Source of the DNA: Spirogloea muscicola
Lineage: Eukaryota; Streptophyta; Zygnematophyceae; Spirogloeales; Spirogloeaceae
Assembly (NCBI GenBank): GCA_009602725.1
Contig: WELB01000167.1
Location: 66,239-130,238, forward strand
Direction: 5' to 3'
DNA length: 64,000 bases
The notes under the pieces: generated by a model
Seen by the model: the letters and a program-made list of their open reading frames with translations, nothing else
Databases searched by the model: none
What the model was told of the DNA's origin: nothing
Program-made: the position numbers and the translations under genes
Part shown: piece after piece, positions 38,071-51,305 of the stretch
Layout of the letters: each line of letters opens with the position of its first letter
How positions within the stretch are numbered: position 1 is the first letter of the stretch

Positions 38071-39345
38071 TGTAACGTTCCTACTTACTGTGAGCATTAA
38101 CCCAGGTGGGTACGCTGACCTAATTGGCACGTGGCCGACATGGCCTGGCCAGGCGGTCCCGCACGGGGACCTCGGTGGCGGTGCTGTTAGCGTTACATGA
38201 CCGCTAGCCGCTATGATGGACAAGTGGGCCCGCCCAGGTGCGGGCAACTCCCGCCCGTCCTGGAATCACCCTCGCCAGGTTCCACCCTGCCAAGGGGGGG
38301 CCTTACGCCCGCCGCAAGGACAGGCCTTGGGGCGACCCGCTCACACCCCTGGAGGGGGGGTGGCACGGGGGAAGCACTACGAGCCTTGAGCCGAGACCCG
38401 ACATCAGTTCGGACAGGCGAAGCCCAGGAGCAGCCTTGCCGCTGCTCGCCGTCGCAGCCGCCGCCGCAGCCTGCTGCGGGGCTCGCTGCGGGGAGTCCGT
38501 GGCTGCGCCCGTTGATGGCCAGTTGCTGGCTCGCGCCCAGGAGGTGGGGTCGCCGCCGGACGGCGGCGCCACAGGGCCTGTCTTCCGCAGCGCTATGCGC
38601 TAGTGCTTTGCCGTGTAGTGGATAAAGTGCTCGCCAGACGTTGGTCTGTTAGGCGGCTCAGCGGAAGCGCCGGGTGCGGAGCCATCTTCGCGCAGTGAGC
38701 CAGCAACGACCAACGCCAGATTGACCGACTGATCCTTGAGGACCACTTGCTGTCTTCGCTTCTCTTGAGACAGCATGGTATCGCACACCTCCAGTGCGCG
38801 GCCGAGCCCTCCTCGGAAAGCAGAGCGATCGGCTGCTGAGGCAGCGGCTGCTGCAGGGCCAGCTGCTGCGGCAGTGGCTGCTGCGGAGCACGCCCAAGAG
38901 GGGCACGCCCACGAGGGGCACGCCCACGAGGGGCACGCCCAAGCGGGGCACGCCCGAGCGGGGCACGCCCAAGAGGGGCACGCCCACGAGGGGCACTTCC
39001 ACGAGGGGCACGCCCAAGCGGGGCACGCCCACGAGGGGCACGCCCACGAGGGGCACGCCCAAGCGGGGCACGCCCAAGTCGGGCACGCCCTCGAGGGGCA
39101 CGCCCAAGAGGGGCACGTCGAGCCGGGAGCCGGAGGCCAGGAGGGCTTGTCGGCTGGGGACCTGCAACGCGTTGCACTCCTCATGCAGGATCTGGCAGCA
39201 GCCCAGCCTACCCTGGATCTACCCGTTGAAGGGAGGATGTTTGGCCCGCCGCAAGGCGGGCTATGGGGCGACCCGCTCACACCCCTGGAGGGGGGGTGGC
39301 ACGGGAAAGCACGAAGAGCTTTGGGGCTGAGGCTCGAGGGGAGTT
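38071..39345 (+). mobile_element. Short Ty3/gypsy element (LTR family A) with gag start (fossil)
   Basis: Parts: an LTR of family A (38071 to about 38625), leader, the start of gag (from 38775, MVSHTSSARPSPPRKAERSA), a 15-base minisatellite in gag, and a piece of a second LTR (from about 39222). The gag start matches those at 54.75 and 55.2 kb on the other strand. It has no pol and looks broken. Age is moderate: the LTR still aligns well to other family A copies. Confidence 0.65.
38888..39120 (+). repeat. 15-base minisatellite in gag, about 15 units
   Basis: Units of GGGGCACGCCCACGA with a few variants repeat without a gap. In the gag frame they encode a pentapeptide repeat of the type GHAHE/GHAQA, rich in histidine. 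Since 15 is a multiple of 3, changes in copy number keep the frame. Confidence 0.9.
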
Positions 39346-42300
39346 CGACCCGATGATGGCTCGAGCTGGGACACGTGGAAGATCTTGTGGAGTTTCAAGT
39401 ATACCGGTGTATCCAGCTCATATGCGACCGGACCGATACGGCGCACTACACGAAAGGGTCCAACCCACTTTGGCAGCAATTTAGGCGTACCGACTGCCCG
39501 CATGGAGAGGTGCTTTGTGCTCAAGAGCACTTCAGCACCCACGTCGAAGGATATATCTCGACGATGTCGATCAGCATACGCCTTTTGCCGTTGCTGGGCA
39601 ATCTCCAAGCATTGCCTAGCCCTCGGCTGAGCTTCCAGGAGGTGACCGGTAAAGGTTGCTGCGGCCGGCTCTCGTTCCGGCCTCCCCACCTGTAAAGGTG
39701 TCCGAGGATGCTGACCGTAGTTAACGAATAAAGGGGTGTTCTTGGTGGACTCATAAAAGGCATTGTTCACAGCATATTCCGCTGGAGCAAGATACTTATC
39801 CCAGTCGGTCTGGCTGGGGTTCACGAAATGCCGTAAGATGTCCTCCGACCCGATTCATCCTTTCGGTCTGACCATCTGTTTGAAGGTGGAATGCCGTGGG
39901 TAAGGATTGCTTAGTGCCAATAAGCCTGCGCACTTCACGCCAGAAGTTACCCGTGAAGCGAGGGTCGCGATCAGACACGATTCGCTCGGGCACTCCGTGC
40001 AGTTTCCATACACGGTCCACGAAGATATCAGCAAATTTCGGAGCGGACACTGTGGTGGTCGTAGGCGCAAAATGCACCATTTTACTTAGACGATCCACAA
40101 ACACGACAATGGCATCACAGCCGTTTCGCGTCTTGGGGAGTGTGATGAATTCCACACCGACGTCAGACCAGTTCCGCGGAGGAATCTCCAAAGGTTGGAG
40201 CAATCCAGCAGGCTTGTGAGAGCGTGCCTTACTACGCTGGCAGGTGGCGCAAGTCTTCACAAAAGACTGTACTTGGGCTTTCAAGCCGGGCCACCAAAAG
40301 AGAAGCTGAATAGCTTTCTTTGTCTTCCCCATACCCAAATGACCACTATAGGGTGGCTCATGCATCTCCTGCATGATAGTACTTCGTAGGGCATTGCAGT
40401 CAGGAACTACAATGGCGTCCCCTTGCCACCAAAAATCTTGGTCAGACACTAGTGTGCGTGTATTGTTTGCATCTGCAAACCATGGGTCGGTGCTATACCC
40501 ATCACGAATACGCACATATAGCTTAGAGAGGTTGGCGGTGGACTGCCGAGCAGCTCCACGAGTAGGCCGCACGTCTGCGGTCTGAGCCCCTGATGCGTGC
40601 AAGACAGCAGCCACATCAGCCCCTACAATGTTGCGGCTCACCGGGTCCGCAACATTCATTTTCCAGGGCGGTACACCCACTGGAAACGGAATATGGCCAA
40701 TAACTCTGCCCACCTTGTTTGAAGCCTGCTCAAATGCTGTTGGTGTGAAAGTCGGTAAACGGGCAGTGATCCGTTACGACCGTAAAGTCAACACCCTCGA
40801 GATAGCATCGCCACACACGTAGGGCGTGCTCAACAGCAAGGAGCTCTTGCTCCCCTGTAGTGTAGTTACGCTCTGCCGGACGAAGCAGGCGACTCTCAAA
40901 TGCTACGGGGTGACCCTCCTGCAAGAGAACGGCACCAATACCGATCAATGAGGCGTCACATACTACTTCAAATGGCACGCCTTCTCGGGGCAAGGCCAAA
41001 ACGGGTGGATTAAGCAGGACCCGTTGTATATCCTCGAATCCGTACTGGCACTCGGACGTCCACCCCCAGGACACGTCCTTACGAGTGAGCTTCGTAAGAG
41101 GAGATGCCATACTTCCGTATTTTGGCAGGAACTTACGGAAGTAATTCGCGAATCCCAAGAAGGATCGCAACTGTGGCACATTCCGTGGCACCGGCCAGTC
41201 CGTTACTACTGCAGTCTTTTTGGGGTCGACGCGAACCCCGTCATTGCCCACCACATGCCCTAAGTATGTCAGCTCGGGCTGGTCAAAGACACACTTGGAT
41301 TTCTTGGCATACAACTTATTCTCACGGAGCAACTGCAGCACTTGCCGCGGGTGCCGCACATGATCCTCAGGCGTTTCACTAAACACCAGTATGTCATCCA
41401 AGTAAACCAGTACGAAATCGTACAGTAGGGGGCCAAAGACCTTCGTCATTACAGCCTGAAATGTGGCAGGTGCATTGGTCAAGCCAAAGCTGAGCACTTT
41501 GAACTGGAGTGACCGAGTGGCGTACGGAACGCCGATTTCGGTACATCCTCAGGTGTAATACGAAATTGGTGATAGCCGCTTTGCAAATCGAGGGAGCTGA
41601 ACAAATTAGCTCCCGCGAGACGATCGAACAGATCATCAACGTGCGGCAACGGGTACCGGTTCTTGACTGTGAGCTTGTTGAGAGCTCGATAGTCGATACA
41701 CATCCGAAGACTACCATCTTTCTTCTTGACGAAGAGGATCGGTGCACCGTACGGCGACTGAGAAGGCTCGATATGCCCTTTCTTTAGCAAATCCTCCACT
41801 TGGGATTGCATCTCGCGAAATTCGAGAGGACTCAGTCGGTACATAGGACGGTACGGCGGAGCAGCGCCGGGCTCCAGAGGAATCGTATGAGCCACGCCTC
41901 GGTGAGGAGGCAGACCGTCTGGGAGAACTTCGGGGAACACATCCGAGAATTCTGTCAACAACTTGTCAAGAGCCGGCCCATGTGAGGCCACATCACACAC
42001 TACTCCTGAGTCAGGGGGAGACTCAGCACTCATTACCACCAGCAGATACACGGGCGAAGCCGGTTCTGCGTGAAGGAGCTTCCTGAACTGCACAGCCGAC
42101 AGCTGGATAGAGGAAGCATTCACGGATGGTGGCGCGCGGGGAGCGTCTTTGTGCAATACAAAACGACGAGCACCGCGTTGACCAGAGCAAGTCCGCGCAT
42201 CAAAGTCGAGTAGGGCCGTAGTGGAACAAAGCCAATCATCGCCCAAAATCACATAAAAGCCTGGTGCCAATTCAATGACAAGGCAAGACACAACCGTCTT

Positions 42301-43892
42301 AAAATCTTGGATGTGTATGGGGACTCGACAATAGCCCATGACTTCGGCAGTTTGTCCATTAGCCAATGTAGCTTGAGAGACATTAATGGGCTTTACAACA
42401 AAACCCTTGTCGCTCACAACATTCTTACTGATGCAGGAGACAGTAGCCCTCGTATCTATGAGGATCTGGACCGCATGACCGGCCACCAGTCCTGAAAACA
42501 CCATGGTTGGCGCTGCGGCAGCGACTGCCGAGGCACTTACGGTAGTAAGAATGAAACTCCGAGCTACATACACGAACAGTTTCCTTGAGGGGCGTACAAC
42601 ATTTTCAACTTCCGATTTCACTTGAGGGCGGTTCGCCATGTGGCGACACAACAACACCAGCCCCGACGGAGGTTGAGGGATTACTCCTCGACTGTATGGC
42701 ACAATGAAGAACACCGGTTCTTTAGCACCATGGAAACTGATCCGGCTCAAGTACATGCTCGCAGCTTTCTGCAACTGATTGGAAGGAACCCATACAACGA
42801 GGGGACCTTCGTTCACCAGCGCTTGCTTAAGCCCATGCACAGAGCGTACTACTGGCATAACAGACAGCGGACACACTCGTCCTAAGCCTTCAAAGAGCAT
42901 TTCCACATCATGCCGATGGAAACACCCACAACGGTGATAGGGAGGGGGACTCACTTTTCCCTTTTCCCTTGTACAAGCCCTTCGGGCGCGTCGAAGCAGG
43001 CTTGGTAGGTTGGGACGTCGGCGGTTGCAGACAGTCCCGCATCCGGTGGCCCTTTTTGGCCACACCGGTAACAAGCCCTGTCCTCTTCTGGGACACACTT
43101 CGCTGCAGCCTTGGCTGGCGCCGACCGCGGTGGTGGCCCAGGCTTACTACTTGGCTTGAAGCCGGACTTGGGCTTGAAGCGCTTTACGGGTGACAGCCCC
43201 GACTTGTCCCCATCTTCCTCCCGGAGGAATCGCTTGCGCGTTGGGTACATCGAGTACGACTGCCGAGCTTGCTCAATGAGCTTCTCCAAAGTCGTCACGG
43301 GCTGAAAAGTGGTCTTGTCCACTTGCGACATCAATGCGATGTGCTGTGGCAGACCAGCTTTAACGCGCTGTATTTGGTCCTTGGCGAGCATGGACCCACA
43401 CTTCACCAGCAGCATATGGAACTGCCGGACACACTCTTCGAAGTCATCACCTCGCATGCGGATTGCATCGAGTGCATTGCGAGCCTTCAGCTTCGCATGG
43501 ACTTCGCCGTACATAGAAGTCAACGACCTCGTGAAGAAATCCCACGTATTAAATACACTGGGGGTAGAGGATAATTTCACCGACTCCCAAAATAAGCGCC
43601 AATTCACACCAGGTCGGTGGGTCGCGCCAAGGAGTACGTGTCGCGCGGTGAATGGAATGACCGGCTTTACAACCTTACGCGTCTGATCGTGGTCACACGC
43701 CACGGAGGCGCCACATCGGGCGCTGACTAGGACGCCTCTTGCCCCCATTAAAGAGGAGAACGCGCCGTTTGCACATCTGGCGCTGACAAGGACGCCTTCA
43801 ACCCCGTCAAGGAAGAAACGGCGCCGTGTGCCACGAGGGTGGTCAAGTTATCGGCCCTCCTCCCGAGGAGGGCCGAGTTTTCGACCACCCCC

Positions 43893-43924
43893 CCCCCCCC
43901 CCCCNACCCCCCCCCCCCCCCCCC
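43893..43924 (+). repeat. Poly-C tract with undetermined base
   Basis: Two runs of C around one n at 43905. It marks an unresolved homopolymer in the leader of the gypsy element. Confidence 0.9.
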
Positions 43925-44022
43925 GGTTCCTCACGTGCAGGCGGCCTCGGCCTCCGTGGCGCGACTACTGCCTGACCCGGTTGTCGAAATGATCGTGACC
44001 GAGCGACCTGGTGTATATTGGA

Positions 44023-44352
44023 CCTCGCGGGGTGGGCTTTTAAGAGATCGGACGGCGGAGAGATGCCATCTCTCCGCAAGTCACAAGGCGGATCACAAGC
44101 TATCTCCTCGCCTCCCTCACACTCGCGTGCGCCTCCTGCGCCGCTGCGTGGTCACCCCCGCCGGATCTCTCACCGCTTCGGCCCCCTGGCCAACCTGGCC
44201 TGCAGCGTGTACCCTGCGCGGCGCGCTCCACACCCTTGCCAACCTTTGCCGGCGGCTGCGGCGACCGCCGCTAGGGGTTTTCTGCACCGAGGGACTTGAG
44301 GAGAGATGGCCTCTCTCCGCCGTCCGATCTCTTAATAGCCCACCCGGCGAGG
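44023..44352. mobile_element. Small element with 58-base terminal inverted repeats (MITE candidate)
   Basis: The left arm (44023-44080) and the right arm (44295-44352) are nearly perfect reverse complements over about 58 bases, sharing AAGAGATCGGACGGCGGAGA. Each arm also holds its own small palindrome around GGAGAGATGCCATCTCTCC. Total length is 330 bases with no coding capacity. No clear target duplication could be fixed. It sits in the leader of the minus-strand gypsy element, so it may instead be a structural part of that leader. Confidence 0.55.
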
Positions 44353-44724
44353 GGGGGTCAAGGCAGTAGGTACATGGACTCAGCTCCGGCGCCCCGGGGC
44401 TCTCCGACCCGCCCATACGGGTGGCACCCTACCCAGCGAGTCACCCCATGGGTTTACCCCGCTGAGGTTCCCTGTACCACTTTCCTACCTGAGATATCCG
44501 ACCAGGCTTAGCCCTGCTCGGTTCCGCCCAATCTCCCTCTAGCCGACGCTACAACGACACTACGCCCCCGGGCATGACACCAGCGCCTGGCCGACAGTCA
44601 GGTTGACGCCCACCTGCGGCACCGGGTTCTATGCCGTGCTTCATAGGCCAGCTACACCGGGCACAGGTGGTAAAGCAGGCGAAAAACTGGCCAGGAAAAA
44701 CTGACCTGGTAAGTGCAAGAACTT

Positions 44725-44735
44725 CTCTGATACCA
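44725..44735 (-). other. Primer binding site of the minus-strand gypsy element
   Basis: On the minus strand TGGTATCAGAG follows directly after the LTR end. This is the usual complement of the 3' end of initiator Met-tRNA in plant LTR retrotransposons. Confidence 0.75.
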
Positions 44736-45599
44736 CCGTAACGTCCCTGTCCCTAATCACACAGTTAGGTTCAGAACGTCCTGTTTAGGTTGCGGACATA
44801 GGGAGACAACCCCCTCACAGAGTGGAACGCCAGCGCACACAGCGCACACGCGCACACATAGCGCAGCAGAAGTCTTACCTGAGGCACCGCCCAGAAGGCG
44901 GCGACTCGACCGAGGGTCAGCAGCTGGTCCCGCAAGGAGCGCAGCCATGGTACTCACGGAGAGCCGGCGGGGCCCGCAGCGACGAGCTAGGGCGACGGGC
45001 TGGGCAGCAGGCGGCAGCAGCAGAGCTGTGGCGGCGGCTGCAGCAGCAGACAGCAGCAGCAGAGCTGTGGCAGCGGCTGCGGCAGCAGGCAGCAGCAAGG
45101 CTGTGCCTCTCTTGGCGTCACCGGTCCGACCGAGGAGTCTGGCCTCGGCCTATCTACTACTGATAAGCGTTCCATCTGCCACCCCTCCCCTGATGTGTGA
45201 CGAGGGTGTGACGAGGGTCGCCCCCAAGGTCCTCCGCTAGAGGGGCGGGCCTGACAATGGGGACACGACGCGATGGCCTTGGGCGGTACAAGGAGACAGG
45301 AAGCGGCGCCCATTGGGCGGCACCAAGGAGACGCGACGCGGCGCCTTGAGCGGCGCGACGCGGCGCCTCAGGCGGCTCCAAGCGGCGCCTCCCGGCGCTG
45401 CCAAGGGGGCGCGCAGCAGCGCCTCCTGGACGGTGCAGGTGCGGTACGAAACCCGGGGCCTTGGACCGTACTCAGCTACATACAGTGGAGCAAAGGTACC
45501 AGTACCGTTTGGGACTTCCAAACGGTAGATACGATACGATCATGTAAGGTTACCGGCACCGTTGGCACTCCCAAACGAAGGGAACGTTGCATCGGGCGT

Positions 45600-48500
45600 C
45601 GATGACGGCTTGAGGGAGTCCCACCACTAACGTGGTTCCTCCTTGGGATATGTGCAGCGAGTGGCACTCTTGCCGTTGCGTCTGCGTTCATCAACACGAA
45701 TCATTTGGACAGCTCGCTCAGCCATGACTGTAGCCCAAACATTCATCAGCGAGCGACGGCTCAGGAGGGTCAGGGCCCAGGTGCATCGATTGACTGCACG
45801 GGGCCCAGGTGCTTGGTTTGCACCAAGGCCAGAGCCAGGCGAACACCCTTTCGGGTCGTGCGCATTCCGGAAGTGTTCTGGCCAGATGGACCATAGGGAC
45901 CTCCACGTCTGGCTGGACGAGATCACGGATTGGCTCGTGCAATTTGGCACAGCCGAGGCTGCAAGAGTGCATCTTTCGCCGCATACCTCACTGGCGAGCC
46001 TCACCAGTGCTGGAAATCCGCGAAGAAAAGCTCTACTCCCGAGTTGTACAATACCTGGGAGCTTTTCTCGACCTCTTTGACCATTGTTGTTGATTGGTCC
46101 TTATACGCAAGCTTGGGGCTCGCGTGGACACCATCACGACGGAGGCATTAATGAATAATTTATTCGATGGCGGCGCATGGCGCAAGCTTACCACTTTTAT
46201 TGGTCACCCACCGCCCTCCTGCTAAGGCAGGACGAAGGCGAGGCACATTAAGGGCCGCATTCATGGGCTCTCCTGCTGAGGCGGGCGCTCCTTCCCAAGC
46301 TGTGGCAGCTCGGACGAAGGCGAGGCCCACTGAGGGGCCGCATCTCAGTCCCGCCGAGGGCTCGAGGAGTATGGCGTCGGAGCCACGCGCTGGTTGCTTC
46401 CGCTGCGGCGACCCGAACCTCGCATCCGGGATTGCAAGGCTTCGGGCCTTCTACCTCTCGGCTGGCACGTCCCCTCGGACTGGGCAAGGGCAATGACAAG
46501 AACGACCGTGGGTATCTTACTCAAGCCTCAATTCATGAGCTCACAACGGCAAGCTGTGCAAGCTGTTTTGACCTGGTTGGCCAGGCCTGCCCGCAATCGG
46601 ACATACCTGGTGTACGCTCGATCTCTGCTCTCATGCAAGCTCTGAGGGCCGCTGAGCTCTAAGTGTGTGGGTGTTCCACGCTGACTTGCAATTAGCAGCG
46701 AACCTGAGTGGGCCTCCTCGGCTTGAAGACGTGGTGTTCTTCCTTGTGCCTTGGAGGCACAATGTGATTATCGACCTCCGCGTGGGGTTCCGATGCTGTG
46801 CTCGTGTAATGCGGGACACCAGCTCCTACTGCTTGGCGGTGTGATGATACTCAGGAGAGGCTGCTTCCAGCGAGACTGCTGGTCTATGTTGCCCGCCACC
46901 CACCTCTTGGTGCTGTACACGGGGTACAGATGATGCTTTTTGAGGGGTTGGTTGCTTATGCACCGGCTAGGATCCTCATGGACTCAAGGGCCACGGCGTC
47001 CTTAGTCGATAGAACTCGATGGGTGTCCATAGCTTGGATATGAATCCACTGCTTTGGAGCGCGTGACATTGGTCAATGCCCAACCCACCGGTGTGCTGAA
47101 TATATGGTGAGTCTCCATTCGCATCCAGAAAATCAAGGCCGTTGTGTCTTGTTAGCCATTAAGCTGGCTAAACTTTTTGGTGTAATCTTGGAGGACGCCT
47201 TGTCTGTTGCAATGAGCAGACCTTCAAACCGCCATGGGCGGCTGGACATCCATTCTGCTGGTCTCCACGCAGATGACGAAGCTGCTGCACAAGCAAGCGG
47301 TCGAGTCCGCATACCTTGTGTTAATGACGACGTGTGAGGAGTCTGCCCCTGACTTGTATGTGAGCGCTGAGTCCTTACAATGCGGAGTTCTTGATTTTCT
47401 GCTGGATGAGTACTCGGGTGTGGTACCCAATGCTCACACGAACGGTCTGCCTCCTCATCGAGGTGTGATTCGTACCATTCGGATGGAGCCAGGCGCTGAC
47501 CGTACAGACCGGTGAGCCGACTGATTCCTCTCGAGAGATGCAAGGCCAATATGGATTTGCAAAGGAAGAGTCATGGGGAGCCTTCTCAGTAGCCGTACGG
47601 TGCACCGATCCTCTTCGTGCGCAAGAAAGACGGCAGTCTTCAGAGGTGCATTGTCAATCGAGCTTTTGGCAAGCTCAATGTCAGGAACAGATATCTTTTG
47701 CCACATGGGCCAAAACGGGATATGCGTCGACCCCCAGACGACTTTGGTCGTTCGGGATTGGCCTGTGCCACGGAATGTGCCTCAGCTGCGATCCTTTCAG
47801 GGATCCGCGATTAAATTTCTAAGATTCCCACAAGGGTTTGGGAACTTGGCACTTCCTCTTGCGCGGCTCACTCGTAAGGACGTACCCAGGGAGTGGTCGT
47901 CAGAATGCCAGAGGGCATTCGAGGATAAGCAACAGGCTCTTACATCTCCGCCTGTACTTGCCTCTCCTCGAGAAGACGTGCCATATGAGCTGATCTGTGA
48001 CGCCTTGTTGACCGCCATTGGTCACCGTGCTCTTGCGAGAGGGCCACCCGGTAGCGTTGAGAGTCGCCTGCTGATCCCGCAGAGCAAAGTAACACTACGG
48101 GTGAGCAAGAGCTGCTGGCTGTGGTGCACGCCATACGCGATTGGTGTAGCTATCTGGAAGGTGTGGACTTAAGAGTATCCACGGATCATTGCCCGTTGAC
48201 TTACTTCCACACTCAACAGCAACTGACGAGGCGACAAGCTCGGTGAGCTAATGAGAGGCATCATTCCGATTCCAGTGAGAGTACCGCCCTGAAGGCTTAA
48301 TGTTGCGGACCTCGTGAGCCGCAACATTGCAGGGGCTGTTGCAATGCTTGCCTCGAACGCGTTGCGAGATGCGGATGCAGGCATGCGTTCTACTTGTGGC
48401 GCTTCTTGGCAACCGACTGCCAACCTTTCTGATGTGCGTATTCGTGGTGGGTATGTCATAGACCCTTGGTTTGCTGAGGCAACCAAGATATGCACACTCT

Positions 48501-50203
48501 CCAATGCCAATGGCTTTTGGTGGCACGGCGACGCCATTGCGGTCCAGGACTCCAATGCCGTGCGGAGCACCAGAATGCAGGAGCTGCATGATATGCCATA
48601 CAGTGGTCATCTGGGAGCTGATAAAGCCAAAAGGCTGTGAAGAGCCTTTTCTGGCGGCCCAGGTACAAGCGTTTAGGCAAAGCTGTGCCACATCCCAGCA
48701 AAGCAAGGCAATCTCTGGCGAACCAGCCGGACTCCTTCAACCCCTGAAGATTCCTAAGCGGAATTGGGCTGATGTGAACGGTGATGGGAGATGACACAAT
48801 TGCCTAAGACGCGGAATGATGCCGTTGTCGTCATTGTGGATCGGTTGAGCAGAATGGCGCACTTTGCTCCAACGACCACGCGTGTTCCAGCACAGGACTT
48901 TGCTGGCATCATTGTGGATATGGTGTGGAAGTTGCAGGGCGTACCCGAAAGGATGGTCTCGGACCGCGATCGTCGACTTACGGGTCACTTCTGGAAGGAA
49001 GTATGCAAGCTTATTGGCACTGAGCAGGCCATGTCCACTGCCTTCCACTCCCAAAGCGATGGCCAAACCGAGAGGATGAATATGGTTCTGGAGGACATGC
49101 TCCGGCATTTTGTAAACCCGAGTCAGACCTGTGAACAATGCCTATCATGAGTTTACCAGAGAGAAACCCTTCTACCTCAATTATGGTCAGCATCCCCGAT
49201 CACATTTGGGGAGGGGGAGGCCGGAACGCGTTCCGGCCGCTGTCGCCTTCACTGGAACCCCCTTGGAAGCCCAATGACGGGCTCGGCATTTCTTGGAAAA
49301 TGCCCCGAAGAGGCATAAGGCTTATGCTGACCACCGTCAGAAGGACGTTCTTCGACGTATGTGCTCAAGTACTGTTTCGTACTGTACAACGCACCTCGCC
49401 TTGGGGGCAGTGGGTATGCACAAGTTGCTATCCAAGTCAATCTAGCTAATGGGTTATTTGGCCTTACTTCTGTAGCGTTCCACTCGTCTGGGCGCATTAC
49501 CCCCCCATTGACGCGTACACGTAGTAGCTGTGGCGCAGGCCACTTCGGTGTATGCTCCCGAGCACGTTGTCTTCTCCCGCCAGCGATGTAACGCTTAGCG
49601 TGACCCCTGTCTTGCGGTATCCTCGAGGTCCGCCAGTGGACGTCACATGTCCTACGGGCCCCTCGCGGTCTGCCCGTGGCCATTACCTGTCCACCTTACG
49701 GTAAGGGTACTCGAGGTCTTCCCGTGGACGGGAGATGTCCCCGCGACCGACCCTCGTGAGGCCCGCCCCTGACGGGATGGGCCTTGAAGTGGCTCCCACA
49801 CGTCCTGGAGGAGGGGTGGCATTGAAGCATCACAAGTAGTCGGCCGGAAGTGGACTCGGTGGCTCGAACAGTGAGGCCAGAGGGAGGCATAGCCCTGCTT
49901 GCCTGCTGCCACAGCCGCCGCCACAGCTCTGCTGCCGTCGTCTGCTGCTCAGCCCGTCGCCGCAGCTCGTCGCTGCCGCCAACGCCGGCTCTCCGTAAAT
50001 GCCAAGGCTGCGCCCCATGCCGGGACAGCTACCAAGCCAGACCCTCAGTAGAATCGTCGCCTTCTGGCGGTGCCTCAGGGAAGACTTCCGCTGTGTGTTG
50101 CAGTGGTACTTCACTGTAGGGGGTTTGCTTCTCGACCCCCATTGACGGAACCAATCAGGACGTACTAAACCCTAAATTCTTGTATACGGATCAGGACGTC
50201 ACA
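45600..50203 (+). mobile_element. Ty3/gypsy element, decayed, with 3' LTR of family B (fossil, plus strand)
   Basis: Parts on the plus strand: gag (from about 45890, DLHVWLDEITDWLVQFGTAE; zinc knuckle near 46400), protease region (about 46930-47110), reverse transcriptase and RNase H (47560-48170, RDWPVPRNVPQLRSF), integrase (48310-49140, PYSGHLGADKAK and FWKEVCKLIGTEQA) and a 3' LTR (49471-50203, TG...CA, 733 bases). No matching 5' LTR is seen. There are many breaks, so it is clearly older than the minus-strand copy beside it. Confidence 0.75.
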
Positions 50204-51305
50204 GCTTCAGTCACTTCGGCCGGCAAGCGCTCATCGTCGGGTAGAAACCAACGTTCACATCTGCTGCTTATGGTCGATACATTCATAGCTCACGGAACCG
50301 ACTTGGCAATGTCAAGTCTGCATAGACCTCAAAGGGATGGCCAGACTGGAAGGCAAATAGATACCTGTGGACATGATCGGCAGCAGAGGCAGTAGAGGTT
50401 GGGACATTCTCCTCCAGCCGTGGACTTTTGCTGGACACTTCAACTCCATGCATCAACGGTTTCAGAAAAATGTCCCAAATCATGGAAGGCATATATGAAG
50501 GACCGGCTGAGCATCCTCGATGGTGAGCAGCAACCCAAGCCCAGTCCCTGTGGTCGCGCGTCGTTGGGAAAGTCATATGATATTTTAGAGAGGCAGTACT
50601 CAACATCCGCCATCCACAAGCAGCCAGGATAAAGAGAAAGTGGCTCTCCAAACGGGGCCAAGGGCTGAACAGGCAGTCCTAAAAGATGACAAGCTCCGAA
50701 GGGGCCACAAAGCGCTTTTCATGGGTTGCAGTAAATTATGTACCTGGTAATTTCTATTAGGAGGGCAGCTGCAGCCGGGCGACGTGGCTGCTGTTACTGT
50801 CAGCGGCCGCTGACATACCCTGGTTAATCACAATGCATGTCTGCTATTGCAACTTCACCGTGCGCGAACCTCTATCTCAATGCAGGATGTACAGAGTCGG
50901 GGACTGTCACGGGTGGTACAGCTGTGCAGTCTCGAACAACTCACACCTACTAAAACGATGATTGAAAGTACATAGCAGACTACCTGCTGAAAGCATTCGG
51001 TACTGGTCAAGAGCATGAATCTTCCAAATAGTTGCCAGTACACCTACCAGTGCTGACACCACCAACCCTCAGCTGAACTCAATTTCTGGCTCATTGAATA
51101 GCACTTGCATGTACAGTGCTTCTCGGGAATACCTGTGCAGGGGAGTTGTGCCCGACTGTGGTGATAAGCAAAACAGTTGATGAGACGGTTCCAGTCGGAC
51201 CCCACTACGCTATCCAGGTAGCCGATCCAGAGGAGATGAGGAAGTTGACGACAGATAGACAAGCCGGCGGAAAGCAATCCCCTTGACGAAGCCAGAGGCT
51301 GCAGC
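50204..51305. other. Unassigned spacer with a LINE-like tail
   Basis: No gene recognised. At 50636-50690 the minus strand carries a degenerate form of the LINE 3' hairpin and tail (AAGTGGCTCTCC on the plus strand). The remainder has only short, unconvincing open frames. Confidence 0.4.

Larger units (their letters stand above)
39345..45588 (-). mobile_element. Ty3/gypsy element with gag and full pol order (fossil, minus strand)
   Basis: Parts from 5' to 3' on the minus strand: 5' LTR (about 45588-44736), primer binding site for initiator Met-tRNA (44735-44725), leader, gag (43748-42951, zinc knuckle starting CYRCGQKG), protease and reverse transcriptase (43098-41479), rest of reverse transcriptase with RNase H (41497-40730, YLDDILVFS), and integrase (40713-39345, HEPPYSGHLGMGKTKKA; end KLHKIFHVSQLEP). 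Domain order PR-RT-RH-INT is that of Ty3/gypsy. This is the best preserved retroelement here, with few breaks, so fairly young, but the 3' LTR is not found. A small inverted-repeat element lies in its leader. Confidence 0.85.

Noticed and set aside
38594-39280. Pentapeptide-repeat protein on the minus strand (VGVPL/LGVPR type)
   Set aside because: It is the antisense reading of the 15-base minisatellite in gag; the gag frame on the plus strand explains it.
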